From an uncultured Prevotella sp. (GTDB lineage: Bacteria; Bacteroidota; Bacteroidia; Bacteroidales; Bacteroidaceae): a stretch of 64,000 nt of DNA. The stretch is taken from the NCBI GenBank assembly GCA_946415245.1, contig CAMKRS010000005.1, positions 1-64,000 of the forward strand, in the 5' to 3' direction. Below are positions 15,861-24,130 of this stretch, in pieces (position 1 is the first letter of the stretch; each line of letters begins with the position of its first letter). Both the position numbers and the translations under genes were made by a program. Under the pieces are notes generated by a model. It saw nothing but the letters and a program-made list of their open reading frames with translations, was not told where the DNA came from and searched no databases.

Positions 15861-16763
15861 TTACTTATCTTTTCGGCCAAAAAGTGAGAAATGTACATAG
15901 CGTTTGGGATGTTGTTTCAAATCGATCATCAGGGAGTCGACATGACCCATTGTCGAAGCAGCATTACGATACAATTCCTGGTCACGCATCAGCAGGCCGA
16001 GAGTTCCTTCGTTGCTGTTAAGTTTGGCCGTCATCTGCTCCACATTCTGCAGTGTATTATTCACCTTGGCCATCGTCATAGCGATATCGAGGTCGCTGAG
16101 ATTCTTGGTGAGGGTGTTGGTATTGTCCAGCACATTGTCGGCCTTCTCTATCATACCTGGCACCTGAGTCTTCAGGCTCGACGACAGATGCTTCAGTTCG
16201 TTCGTTGTCGACGACAGGTTGGCCGTAATTTGATCGATGTTTTGAAGTGAATTGCTTAGGGCGGGGTCAGAGAGCAGCATATTGACATGATAGAGGATCG
16301 AGTCGATCTTGGGTATCATCAGCTGAACCTGTGGAATGATCTCACTGGCTTTTGCCAAGGCACTCTGTTGGATGTGGCCAAAGATGGTATCACCTGGTTC
16401 CATCAGATCAACGGGATTGGGACCCAGAATCAGATCGAGTTCCACATTACCCATCAGATCCTTGGAGATCTCGGCCTTTGTGCCATTGGGAAGGTGCATT
16501 CTGTTGTTAAGGCCCAATACTGCCACGATCTCGTTGGTGCCATCGAAATTATAAATAACATCCTCAACGACGCCAACCCGGAAGCCATTGGAGTAGATAG
16601 GACTCGACACCGAAAGGCCGGCCACATTGGTAAACTTGGCATAATAACTGTCGGCTGAAGAGAACAATGTCATTCCCTTCAGAAACTTCAGGCCGAAAAA
16701 CATGATGACGATGCCAGCAATGGCAACGAGTGCAATCTGAACTTCTTTTGAAAAAACCTTCAT
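15861..16763 (-). CDS. MCE/MlaD-family lipid-transport protein
   Basis: Inner-membrane-anchored MCE protein (300 aa), the substrate-binding ring subunit of Mla-type phospholipid transport across the envelope. One N-terminal membrane helix (VQIALVAIAGIVIMFFGLKFL) is followed by the MCE domain (about 38-115: YYAKFTNVAGLSVSSPIYSNGFRVGVV, LDLILGPNP). A long alpha-helical, coiled-coil-rich tail then runs from about 140 to 270. No permease or ATPase gene is adjacent. It follows the amidase gene by 22 nt on the same strand, an order I associate with Bacteroidales. Confidence 0.9.
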   Translation of the reverse strand: MKVFSKEVQIALVAIAGIVIMFFGLKFLKGMTLFSSADSYYAKFTNVAGLSVSSPIYSNGFRVGVVEDVIYNFDGTNEIVAVLGLNNRMHLPNGTKAEISKDLMGNVELDLILGPNPVDLMEPGDTIFGHIQQSALAKASEIIPQVQLMIPKIDSILYHVNMLLSDPALSNSLQNIDQITANLSSTTNELKHLSSSLKTQVPGMIEKADNVLDNTNTLTKNLSDLDIAMTMAKVNNTLQNVEQMTAKLNSNEGTLGLLMRDQELYRNAASTMGHVDSLMIDLKQHPKRYVHFSLFGRKDK

Positions 16764-16785
16764 AGCCCTTATATCCTTTCTTATT

Positions 16786-18144
16786 TTATTTCACTCTTTT
16801 ATTCTTGAATTCCTTGATAGCCTGCTGGACATCCATGCGCTTTCCACCCTTGAAGGCAATGATAAAGGCCTCGGGGAATTTATCCAGCAGCGACTTACGA
16901 AGATGGTAGATCTCATTATAATTCTCAGATACTCCAATGGTGTATTTCGTCATACCGTTCTCCACATAGGAGTCAACACCCGTCTGACCTTTCAAGCGAC
17001 TGTCGCCTGCCTTGAGCTTCTGCGAACTGACGAGAATCTGCACCTTGAAGATCGGAGCATCTGCAGCAGCTATAGGCGCTACGACAGGCGTTTCTGGCTC
17101 TTTCTGAGGCTTAGCAGATTCCTGCACGGGCGTTACAGCAGGTGTTTCAGGAACGACCTGAGACTCCGTAGTTTCTTGAAGCTCTGGGGTCACAGACATC
17201 GGAGGCGTCTCTGCAGGAACAGCGGTAGTAGCCTGAGTCACCTGCGTAGGAGGCACTTGTGTCTGAGGTTCTTCCTTCTGAGGCTCATCCTTTACGACAG
17301 GCTTCGCAGGCGCCTTTTCTTCGACGGGATTAGGCAGATAGGGAACCGTGATGCTACCCCCATGACGCTTCTTATAGGCTGCGAAGGCATTGTAGATGCC
17401 GCGTGCATACTGCTCAGTGGCGGTGCTCGAATTCATATAGCGCTCCTCATCAGCCGTAGAGATAAAGCCCAACTCTATCAGACAGCCAGGCATAGACGTC
17501 AGCCTCAGCACTGCCAGATTATCCTGATGGGCACCCATATCTGCACGACCTGTAGCCTGACAGACATATCGTTGCATGTATTTAGCCAACTCCGCACTAT
17601 TCTCCATATTGGTGTCCTGAATAAACTCAAACATGATGTTGCTCTCAGGAGAATTGAGGTCGAAACCACGATAGTTCTGCTTATAGTTTTGCTCCTGGAA
17701 GATAACGGCATTCTCACGCTTAGCGACCTCCAGGTTCTCTAAAACACCTGTCTTCTTACCTGTGCGACGGCTACGGCCTAACGTATAAGTCTGGAAGCCT
17801 CGGGCAATATGGCCCTTGGGCAAGGCATTGATATGAACGGAGATAAACAAATCGGCTTTGTTATTGTTGGCAATCTCTGCACGACGATAGAGTTCCACAA
17901 ACTTGTCGGTCTTGCGGGTATAGATGACCTTCACATCAGGACAATTCTTCTCCACCAGCTTTCCAAAGGCGAGGGCGAATTTCAAGGTCAGATCCTTCTC
18001 ACGGGTCTTGGCCACACCGATGGCACCAGTATCACCGCCACCGTGTCCGGCATCGATAACCAACGTGAACCTCTTGTTCTGTGCATCAGCCGATGTCACA
18101 CAGAAAAGAAGCGTTATAAAGATGAACAGTATCTTTTTATACAT
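16786..18144 (-). CDS. N-acetylmuramoyl-L-alanine amidase with C-terminal SPOR-like domain
   Basis: Periplasmic zinc amidase that cleaves the stem peptide from peptidoglycan, needed for cell separation. A signal peptide (MYKKILFIFITLLFCVTSADAQ) precedes an Amidase_3 domain (about 26-255) with zinc ligands in VIDAGHGGGDTGAIG, TREKDLTL and FISVHINALP, and the catalytic Glu in LIELGFIS. A long Pro/Glu/Thr/Val-rich linker (about 270-365) leads to a C-terminal domain (FKVQILVSSQKLKAGDSRLKG to the end) that looks like a SPOR-type peptidoglycan-binding fold. At 452 aa it is longer than simple AmiC enzymes because of linker and tail. It precedes the MCE gene. Confidence 0.92.
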   Translation of the reverse strand: MYKKILFIFITLLFCVTSADAQNKRFTLVIDAGHGGGDTGAIGVAKTREKDLTLKFALAFGKLVEKNCPDVKVIYTRKTDKFVELYRRAEIANNNKADLFISVHINALPKGHIARGFQTYTLGRSRRTGKKTGVLENLEVAKRENAVIFQEQNYKQNYRGFDLNSPESNIMFEFIQDTNMENSAELAKYMQRYVCQATGRADMGAHQDNLAVLRLTSMPGCLIELGFISTADEERYMNSSTATEQYARGIYNAFAAYKKRHGGSITVPYLPNPVEEKAPAKPVVKDEPQKEEPQTQVPPTQVTQATTAVPAETPPMSVTPELQETTESQVVPETPAVTPVQESAKPQKEPETPVVAPIAAADAPIFKVQILVSSQKLKAGDSRLKGQTGVDSYVENGMTKYTIGVSENYNEIYHLRKSLLDKFPEAFIIAFKGGKRMDVQQAIKEFKNKRVK

Positions 18145-18516
18145 TTATTCTTTTATTAAGTGAATCTCCACGCTGGCTCCCTCGCAATCCGCTCCCATAG
18201 GCGGATTCTGTTTGGTAAGTTCCAGATCGATGGAGGTAACCTGAGGAAAGGCTTGGCCAATGGCCGTAGCAATCCTTCCGGCTACATGTTCCAATAATTT
18301 CGAGGGCTGCTGCATCTCACGGGCTGCGATATCATAGAGGGTTGCATAGTTCAGCGTGTCAGCAACCTCATCACTCTGCATCGCCTGTTGCAAAGGGTAG
18401 CCTACCCTCAGGTCAAGCAGGAAATCCGCTCCCACCTGTCGCTCCTGGGGCATTACCCCATGAAAAGCATGAAAACGAACCTGCCTTAGATGGATATAAC
18501 CAGCTGTCAGCCTCAT
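18145..18516 (-). CDS. folB: Dihydroneopterin aldolase
   Basis: Folate-pathway enzyme that cleaves dihydroneopterin to 6-hydroxymethyl-dihydropterin (123 aa). Typical sequence includes IHLRQVRFHAFHGVMPQERQVGADFLLDL, the Tyr in LNYATLYDIA, SKLLEHVAGRIA and ELTKQNPPMGADCEGASVEI. The start overlaps the preceding gene by 4 bp and the stop is flush with the amidase start, so it is part of that operon. Other folate genes in the window (folK, folE, folA) are unlinked. Confidence 0.95.
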   Translation of the reverse strand: MRLTAGYIHLRQVRFHAFHGVMPQERQVGADFLLDLRVGYPLQQAMQSDEVADTLNYATLYDIAAREMQQPSKLLEHVAGRIATAIGQAFPQVTSIDLELTKQNPPMGADCEGASVEIHLIKE

Positions 18517-19223
18517 GGCTCCACATTGTTACCAGCTCCCTCCGAGGCATCATTATCATCCTCTTCGTGAATGCCAGGAATATATTTTTTCAAGGCACGT
18601 TCCACACCAGTCTTCCAGGTATTGATACTCTCATCTTTCAGAGAGAGAGAACCAACCAGACGTACCACATGCTCTAAGGGCATACCATAGCGTAGCACAC
18701 CAGAGATTAGCTTGGCATAGTTCCAATACTCCGGATTAAACTTCTCTGACAAGCCTTCGACCGTTGTCTTATAGCCGCGTTTGTTCTCAAACTGGAAGTC
18801 ATAGCGCTTCGTGCCGTCGAAGTTCATCTGCTTGATAATTTTGCCGTGAGTGACAGTCTTCGGAAGGACAATACCCTCGTCATCGTCCTGCAAGCCGGTA
18901 AAGATCTCGTAGGGATAGCCATCGAGCAGTCCGACTAATGCCACCCACTTTTCCTTATTATTCTGGAAACGCACCACATCGCACTCCAACACCGCAGGGC
19001 GCACCTCTGTTACTTCGATATTACGATACTGGGAAGCACCAGCCAGAGCCAGGTCTGTCAATGCCATCAGTTTACTGGCATCTTCTGGTTTCAGAGCCTG
19101 AAAGCATTTTCCCAGCAGACTTGTGATTTTCTCACCATTCAGGTCGCTTCCTGTCTTGGCTGCCACCTGTGTTAACACGTCAGCAATGTGCTTGAACGAA
19201 TCGTTTTTTGTTTCTGTTTGCAT
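18513..19223 (-). CDS. Stand-alone protein resembling the C-terminal domain of class II ribonucleotide reductase
   Basis: Soluble protein (236 aa) whose central part resembles the C-terminal region of adenosylcobalamin-dependent ribonucleotide reductases: RPAVLECDVVRFQNNKEKWVALVGLLDGYPYEIFTG, then YWNYAKLISGVLRYGMPLEHVVRLVGSL. The catalytic barrel is absent, so it is not a reductase by itself. The N-terminal 70 residues are helical and unrecognised. I chose the ATG at 19223 because the alternative (19247) falls inside the promoter box. It could be a detached regulatory or reducing-tail domain, or an unrelated use of the fold. It is divergent from the nitroreductase. Confidence 0.68.
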   Translation of the reverse strand: MQTETKNDSFKHIADVLTQVAAKTGSDLNGEKITSLLGKCFQALKPEDASKLMALTDLALAGASQYRNIEVTEVRPAVLECDVVRFQNNKEKWVALVGLLDGYPYEIFTGLQDDDEGIVLPKTVTHGKIIKQMNFDGTKRYDFQFENKRGYKTTVEGLSEKFNPEYWNYAKLISGVLRYGMPLEHVVRLVGSLSLKDESINTWKTGVERALKKYIPGIHEEDDNDASEGAGNNVEP

Positions 19224-19244
19224 AACAATAGTCCTTTCTGGCTG

Positions 19245-19252
19245 CAAAGTTA
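19245..19252 (-). promoter_or_regulatory. TAACTTTG -7 box for the RNR-like domain operon
   Basis: The minus strand reads TGTAACTTTGCAGCC, 22 nt upstream of the start. It also drives folB, the amidase and the MCE gene unless internal promoters exist. Confidence 0.65.
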
Positions 19253-19258
19253 CACATT

Positions 19259-19320
19259 AGTTTCCTAAAACAGGAAACTTTTATGAGTTTTCTTTATAAA
19301 AAGTTCTCCAATTTGGAAAA
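19259..19320. promoter_or_regulatory. Two inverted repeats between divergent genes, possible operators
   Basis: The first is AGTTTCCT (19259-19266) / AGGAAACT (19272-19279), perfect with a 5-nt centre, next to the left promoter. The second is TCCAA-T-TTGGA (19307-19317), extended to TTNTCCAATTTGGANAA, next to the right promoter. A redox or drug-responsive regulator is a guess. Confidence 0.5.
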
Positions 19321-19327
19321 CATTCAC

Positions 19328-19335
19328 TATCTTTG
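19328..19335 (+). promoter_or_regulatory. TATCTTTG -7 box for the nitroreductase
   Basis: TATCTTTGCAGCC lies 31 nt upstream of the ATG at 19367. No TTTG -33 element is seen at consensus spacing, consistent with regulated expression. Confidence 0.6.
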
Positions 19336-19366
19336 CAGCCAGAATCAGAATAAAACCACATAGAAT

Positions 19367-20134
19367 ATGAAGAATTTACTGACACGCAGAACCATCCGCA
19401 AATACAGTAGTCAAGAGGTCAGCGATGAACTGCTGAACCGTCTGCTGACAGAAGCTTCGCGCACCCAGACGATGGGCAATCTGCAACTTTACAGCGTCAT
19501 CGTCACCCGTTCTGACGAGATGAAAGCCCAACTGTCGCCCTTACATTTCAACCAGCCGATGGTGAAGGAAGCACCCGTAGTTCTCACCATCTGTGCCGAT
19601 TTTAACCGCACCAGTTTCTGGGCCAAATGTCGGAAGGCAGATCCTGGCTACGACAATTTCCTATCGTTTATCAATGCTTCCACCGATGCCCTACTCTACA
19701 CACAGACGCTCTGCAACCTCATGGATGAGGAAGGACTGGGCTATTGTTATCTGGGCACCACCATCTATCAGCCACAGCAGATTATCGATGTGCTGCATCT
19801 GCCGAAGCTTGTGATGCCTGTCGCCACATTGACCGTAGGCTGGCCTGATGAGGAGCCGGAACTCACCGACCGTCTGCCCCTCGAGAGTTTCGTCCATCAG
19901 GAGCGCTACAACGATTATATGGGTTTGGACATCGACAAATACTATTATGAGAAAGAACACCTGCCCGAGAACCAGCACTTTGTACGTATCAACCACAAGG
20001 AGACGCTGGCGCAGGTTTTTACCGATATCCGCTATACCCGCAAGGACAATGAGGCGATGTCGAAGGAACTCATCCGCACGCTGGTCCGGCAAGGTTTCCT
20101 ACCCTACACCATAAAAATGGGGCCCCTCGATTGA
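19367..20134 (+). CDS. Nitroreductase-family FMN oxidoreductase (NfsA-like)
   Basis: FMN-dependent NAD(P)H oxidoreductase of the NfsA/Frp type (255 aa), a cytoplasmic homodimer that reduces nitro compounds or quinones. The N-terminal MKNLLTRRTIRKYSSQEVSDELLNRLLTEASRTQT is the FMN phosphate motif. The middle has VKEAPVVLTICADFNR and DALLYTQTLCNLMDEEGLGYCYLGTTIY. The motif VMPVATLTVGWPDEEP completes the flavin site. A C-terminal extension (LAQVFTDIRYTRKDNEAMSKEL) is typical of the NfsA subgroup. A terminator overlaps its stop codon. Confidence 0.9.
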   Translation: MKNLLTRRTIRKYSSQEVSDELLNRLLTEASRTQTMGNLQLYSVIVTRSDEMKAQLSPLHFNQPMVKEAPVVLTICADFNRTSFWAKCRKADPGYDNFLSFINASTDALLYTQTLCNLMDEEGLGYCYLGTTIYQPQQIIDVLHLPKLVMPVATLTVGWPDEEPELTDRLPLESFVHQERYNDYMGLDIDKYYYEKEHLPENQHFVRINHKETLAQVFTDIRYTRKDNEAMSKELIRTLVRQGFLPYTIKMGPLD

Positions 20135-20150
20135 GGCGCCCCATTCTTTA
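20116..20150 (+). terminator. Nitroreductase terminator spanning the stop codon
   Basis: Stem AATGGGGCCCCTC / GAGGCGCCCCATT (one mismatch, 4-nt loop) at 20116-20145, followed by CTTTA. The TGA stop (20132-20134) lies in the loop and right arm. Confidence 0.75.
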
Positions 20151-20180
20151 CTATTCACTATTAACTATTAACTATTCACT
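20150..20180. repeat. ACTATTC/ACTATTA heptamer array
   Basis: Four to five units fill the short gap between the nitroreductase terminator and the 3' end of the convergent MFS gene. Confidence 0.75.
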
Positions 20181-20185
20181 TTTAA

Positions 20186-21616
20186 TTACACCTCGATTGG
20201 CTTGTACTTCGGAACCAATGCCTTCATGATGAACCAACCAATCAGGTAGGCCACAGCGCAGATGCAGAACACCACCATATAGGCAGCAGGTTTACCATCG
20301 AAACCGAAGAAAGTAAAGGCATTTTCAACACCGACCTTCTCAATAGACAGTTCTGCAGCCCAGTCGAAGAACTTACCTGAGCCAAAGTTAATACTCATCG
20401 AACCGATACCACCAGCCATCGTACCCAGGCCAACAATCGTACCGATGGTAGACTTCGGGAACATATCGCCAATGGTTGAGAACAGGTTGGCACTCCAAGC
20501 CTGATGTCCTGCACCCAGCAGACCAATCAGGATAGCGGGCCACCATGCGCTATAAGCTCCAAGCGGCTGTGCCAAGAGACCCAACAGCGGGAAGCAGGCG
20601 AAGATGAACATGGCGCGCATACGACCCAGATAGGGATTCATGCCCTGCTTCTCAACGAAGTAGGTAGGCAGATAGCCTCCACCAATGGATACAATGGTCA
20701 CAATCGCATAGAGCGTGAAGATCAGCAGGATACCCATTGTAGAGTCAGAGGTATAGCCATACTGGTCGCTGAAATAGGCGGGCGCCCAGAACAGGAAGAA
20801 CCACCATACACCATCAGTCATGAACTTACCCACGAGGAACGACCAGGTCTGCTTGTACTTAAAGCACTCGAAGAAAGGAATCACCTTCTCTTCCTTCACC
20901 TGCTCACGATCCTGCACTTCTGCGATATCGTTGTCCTGCTCGATGTAGTTGAGCTCCGTCTGGTTAACGAACTTGTTATGACGGGGCTTGTCGTAGAGCC
21001 AAGACCAGAGACCCATCCAGATGAAGCCAAGGGCACCGATGATGATAAACGCCATCTCCCAACCCCAGGCACGAGCCAGCAGGGGGATAGTAGCAGGAGC
21101 AGCCAGCGCACCCACAGAGGCACCACTGTTGAAGATAGAGGTAGAGAAAGCGCGGTCTTTCTTGGGGAAATACTCGGCTGTGGCCTTGATGGCAGCGGGG
21201 AAGTTACCAGCCTCACCGACGGCAAGAATCAGACGACAGGCGAGGAAGAGCCATACGGAAATGGTGGTCAACGCAGTGATACTACCACCAGCCAGTCCGA
21301 GAGCCGTCCATCCACAGGCAGCATGCAAGCAGGCGCCAACAGACCATACGAAGATGGCGATGAGATAGCCCTTCTTCGTGCCCATCCAGTCGATGAACTT
21401 ACCTGCGAAGAGGTTGGCAATGGCATAGAAGAGCGAGAACATACCCGTGATGGTACCATAGTGGCTGTCTGTCCAATGGAAATCAGGGGCAATAAAGTCC
21501 TTCCAGGTAAGTGACAGAACCTGACGGTCCATGTAGTTAATGGTGGTTGCCAGGAAGAGCAACGCACAAATGACCCAACGGAAGTTGGACATTTTCGATG
21601 TTTGTACAGGAGTCAT
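20186..21616 (-). CDS. exuT: MFS transporter, hexuronate (ExuT) type
   Basis: Twelve-helix major facilitator of the anion:cation symporter branch that includes ExuT (476 aa). The N-terminus MSNFRWVICALLFLATTINYMDRQVLSLTWKDF matches ExuT closely, with the NYMDR motif, AGKFIDWMGTKKGY between helices 2 and 3, and GEAGNFPAAIKATAEYFPKKDRAFSTSIFNSGASVGALAAP. The second half is also full-length. It is the last gene after gatC and kduI, so galacturonate or glucuronate is the likely substrate. ATG 21616 or the in-frame ATG at 21592 could be the start. Confidence 0.85.
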   Translation of the reverse strand: MTPVQTSKMSNFRWVICALLFLATTINYMDRQVLSLTWKDFIAPDFHWTDSHYGTITGMFSLFYAIANLFAGKFIDWMGTKKGYLIAIFVWSVGACLHAACGWTALGLAGGSITALTTISVWLFLACRLILAVGEAGNFPAAIKATAEYFPKKDRAFSTSIFNSGASVGALAAPATIPLLARAWGWEMAFIIIGALGFIWMGLWSWLYDKPRHNKFVNQTELNYIEQDNDIAEVQDREQVKEEKVIPFFECFKYKQTWSFLVGKFMTDGVWWFFLFWAPAYFSDQYGYTSDSTMGILLIFTLYAIVTIVSIGGGYLPTYFVEKQGMNPYLGRMRAMFIFACFPLLGLLAQPLGAYSAWWPAILIGLLGAGHQAWSANLFSTIGDMFPKSTIGTIVGLGTMAGGIGSMSINFGSGKFFDWAAELSIEKVGVENAFTFFGFDGKPAAYMVVFCICAVAYLIGWFIMKALVPKYKPIEV

Positions 21617-21620
21617 TTCG

Positions 21621-21656
21621 ATTTACTATTTGACAATTTACTATTTACAATTTACT
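21621..21656. repeat. TTTACTA/TTTACAA heptamer-like array
   Basis: Four to five units, with one 8-bp unit, occupy the whole kduI-exuT gap and run into the kduI stop. Confidence 0.65.
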
Positions 21657-22626
21657 TGATGTCAATCACGGGGATGTTGTCCTTATCGTTGTAGTAGAGG
21701 TTCTCACCGGCCATACCCCAGATAAATGTATAATAATAGGTACCGGCAGCAGCGTGCATCGACCACTCAGGCGACATGATAGCCTGCTCGTTGTGCAACC
21801 ATACCACACGACTCTCCTGAGGCTCACCCATAATGTGGGCGATGGTCTGCTCCTGAGGCAGGTTGAAATAATAGTAGGCCTCGATACGACGACCGTGGGT
21901 ATGAGGAGGCATCGTGTTCCAGGCAGCACCAGGATTAAGCTGTGTCAGACCGAGCTGCAACTGACAGGGGCCTTCCTCCAATACATCATTCACGATAAGC
22001 TTATAGACAGTACGATTGTTACACTCCTCCAACGAGCCTACGGGTCCCCAGACAGCAGCCTTCAACGAGCCCTTACGTCCGTCGAGGGTGATCCACTGCG
22101 TCTTATAGTGCTGATGGGCCGTTGCTGAGTTCAGATAGAACTTAGCTGGTTTTGCGGCATCCTTCGAACGGAAGAGCACCTCTTTGTTCACGTCCTTGTC
22201 CTTAGCGATGTGACCACGACCGATATAGAGGGCTTCCTTCGGTGAGAGCGCATACTCCTTACCATCGACGATGACCACACCTTCACCTTCGCCGCAGTTC
22301 ACCACACCAAGCTCACGGTTGTACAGGAAATACTTCTCCTTGATACCGGGGTCTACATCAAGGCCCAGTTCCAGGAAGTTCTCCAATTTCAGGGTTTTGT
22401 TCACAGGCATCGCACCACCGAAAATAAAGCGGTCGTAGTGAGAGTAAGTGAGATTGATCTCATCGGCCACCATCACCTTCTCCATCACGAAGCGCTCACG
22501 CAGGGTCTTCGTGTCATAGTGCTTCACATCCTCGGGATGACAAGCCGTCTGGAAATTCACCTTCTGCTGGCCAAAGCCACTCGTTAAGCTACTCATAAGC
22601 ATTAAACATAAAATTGTTCTTTTCAT
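21652..22626 (-). CDS. kduI: 5-dehydro-4-deoxy-D-glucuronate isomerase with N-terminal signal-like segment
   Basis: Isomerase that converts 5-keto-4-deoxyuronate, from pectin or glycosaminoglycan lyase products, to 2,5-diketo-3-deoxygluconate. It is full-length and carries the zinc site [19 protein letters not shown] plus family blocks [30 protein letters not shown] and [34 protein letters not shown]. It is 324 aa rather than about 280 because about 20 extra N-terminal residues ([21 protein letters not shown]) look like a signal peptide. If real, the enzyme is periplasmic, which is unusual; a start at an internal Met (M9 or M11) would remove this. It follows gatC by 16 nt. Confidence 0.92.
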   Translation of the reverse strand: MKRTILCLMLMSSLTSGFGQQKVNFQTACHPEDVKHYDTKTLRERFVMEKVMVADEINLTYSHYDRFIFGGAMPVNKTLKLENFLELGLDVDPGIKEKYFLYNRELGVVNCGEGEGVVIVDGKEYALSPKEALYIGRGHIAKDKDVNKEVLFRSKDAAKPAKFYLNSATAHQHYKTQWITLDGRKGSLKAAVWGPVGSLEECNNRTVYKLIVNDVLEEGPCQLQLGLTQLNPGAAWNTMPPHTHGRRIEAYYYFNLPQEQTIAHIMGEPQESRVVWLHNEQAIMSPEWSMHAAAGTYYYTFIWGMAGENLYYNDKDNIPVIDIK

Positions 22627-22642
22627 TGTTTTATTATCTTAA

Positions 22643-24013
22643 TTATTCATTATTCATTTTTTCTTCGGCCACGATACGCTTGCGGTTGATAAACACCATA
22701 CCGATGGTAATAACCGTCAGGATTGCTGCACCAATATAAGCAAGGTTGTTCACGCACTTATAGATCACCCAGCCAAAGAGGCTCGATGCAAAGTCGAGAG
22801 CACCAGCCTGGAAACCTTCGGGAATCTTAGCAGCAGGATCCTGCGTCTGGGCATACACGGTCTGAGCAGCCTGAGAGAAAGCAGGGGCCATATCGGTAAC
22901 AAACCACAGACCGATGCCAACAGCCACGATACCCACGATCAGCGTCTTGATCACATTACCCTTCGTATACGGCAGCACCATCACAAACACATAGAACATA
23001 CCCGCAAGCGATGCCAGCGGCAGGAACTCGTTGCCAGGCAGAGCCACAGCCATCAGCAGGGCCAGAGGAATCAGTATCAGCGATGCCACCAGCGTCGTAG
23101 GATGACCAATCACCAGTGCGGGCGACATGCCGATGTATACTTTCTTACCAGCCCACTTCTTCTGAACCACCTCCTGCGTCTTCTCAGCAATAGGTTTCAG
23201 ACCGTCGATGAAAAGTTTGGTGATGCGTGGTATCAGCTCCATCACGGCACCCATCGTCACACCGAGGAACAACACCTTCTTGATATCCAGCTGAGCCACA
23301 GCACCTATCAGCGCACCTACAATCACACCCAGTACAATCGGCTCACCCAGCACACCGAATTTCTTTTTCAGTCCCTCCGCATCGATATCGAGCTTCGAGA
23401 ATCCAGGAATCTTATCCAGCAGCCAGTTGATGCCGATAGCGAATGCCGTGAAGCTCTGACAGAAAGGCTGCGGGATGGAGATACCGTCCATATCGTCGTA
23501 GTAGCTCTGGAACTTATCAGCAGTCAGATCGGCCATCACCAGTGTGATGATGTAACAGACGATGGCAGCAAAATAGCCCCACGCCAGACTCTGGTCCATC
23601 ACGAAATAGGCCACAGCACCGATAAAGGCGAAGTGCCAGTAGTTCCACAAGTCGATGTTCACTGTACGCGTACATTTTGTAATAAGCAACAGGAAATTCA
23701 CACCCAGACAAATGGGGATGATCAATGCGCCCACAGCTGTATTATAAGCCACTGCCGCAGCAGCGGGCCAACCCATATCAAACACACCGAGCTGCAGGTT
23801 ATAGAGCTTTGAGATCTCACTCAGCGGCGAGCCGAAGTTATTCGTCAGCAGGGCTGTCACGATACCCAGTCCCACGAATCCGACACCCACATAAAGTCCT
23901 GATTTCAAAGACTTTCCGAACTTCATGCCGATGCAGAGTCCGATGATGGTAAACAGGATAGGCATCATCACCGATGCACCCAGACTGATAATGTAACTAA
24001 ATACTTGTTCCAT
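22643..24013 (-). CDS. gatC: PTS-type galactitol IIC permease (GatC family), orphan
   Basis: Polytopic membrane protein (456 aa) of the PTS EIIC galactitol family: MPILFTIIGLCIGMKFGKSLKSGLYVGVGFVGL, YWHFAFIGAVAYFV, and GMSPALVIGHPTTLVASLILIP. About ten to eleven hydrophobic segments are present. No EIIA, EIIB, HPr or enzyme I gene is in the window, and Bacteroidota generally lack a sugar PTS, so it probably works as a phosphorylation-independent transporter. As first gene of gatC-kduI-exuT it likely carries a uronate or related sugar acid. Its last codons (MNNE) fall in an ATTATTC heptamer-like run. Confidence 0.88.
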   Translation of the reverse strand: MEQVFSYIISLGASVMMPILFTIIGLCIGMKFGKSLKSGLYVGVGFVGLGIVTALLTNNFGSPLSEISKLYNLQLGVFDMGWPAAAAVAYNTAVGALIIPICLGVNFLLLITKCTRTVNIDLWNYWHFAFIGAVAYFVMDQSLAWGYFAAIVCYIITLVMADLTADKFQSYYDDMDGISIPQPFCQSFTAFAIGINWLLDKIPGFSKLDIDAEGLKKKFGVLGEPIVLGVIVGALIGAVAQLDIKKVLFLGVTMGAVMELIPRITKLFIDGLKPIAEKTQEVVQKKWAGKKVYIGMSPALVIGHPTTLVASLILIPLALLMAVALPGNEFLPLASLAGMFYVFVMVLPYTKGNVIKTLIVGIVAVGIGLWFVTDMAPAFSQAAQTVYAQTQDPAAKIPEGFQAGALDFASSLFGWVIYKCVNNLAYIGAAILTVITIGMVFINRKRIVAEEKMNNE

Positions 24014-24058
24014 TGTTTAACGATCGATAATTTCTATTTGTTTTAGCTTTAAACGCTG

Positions 24059-24066
24059 CAAAGTTA
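24059..24066 (-). promoter_or_regulatory. TAACTTTG -7 box for the gatC-kduI-exuT operon
   Basis: The minus strand reads TTTGTAACTTTGCAGCG, directly after the murF-alr terminator hairpin and 45 nt before the gatC ATG. Confidence 0.65.
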
Positions 24067-24109
24067 CAAAAAAATAGCGAAATGCATCGCATTCCGCTAT
24101 TATTTTTTT
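24066..24109. terminator. Terminator after murF-alr
   Basis: Stem AATAGCGAAATGC (24073-24085) / GCATTCCGCTATT (24089-24101), one mismatch and a 3-nt loop. Seven-base T runs flank it on each strand, giving a strong and possibly bidirectional terminator. Confidence 0.85.
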
Positions 24110-24127
24110 ACGTTATCGTTAACGTAA
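24108..24127. promoter_or_regulatory. Perfect 8-bp palindrome, candidate operator
   Basis: TTACGTTA (24108-24115), TCGT, TAACGTAA (24120-24127). It lies between the alr stop and the terminator, about 42 nt upstream of the gatC -7 box. Confidence 0.45.
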
Positions 24128-24130
24128 CTA

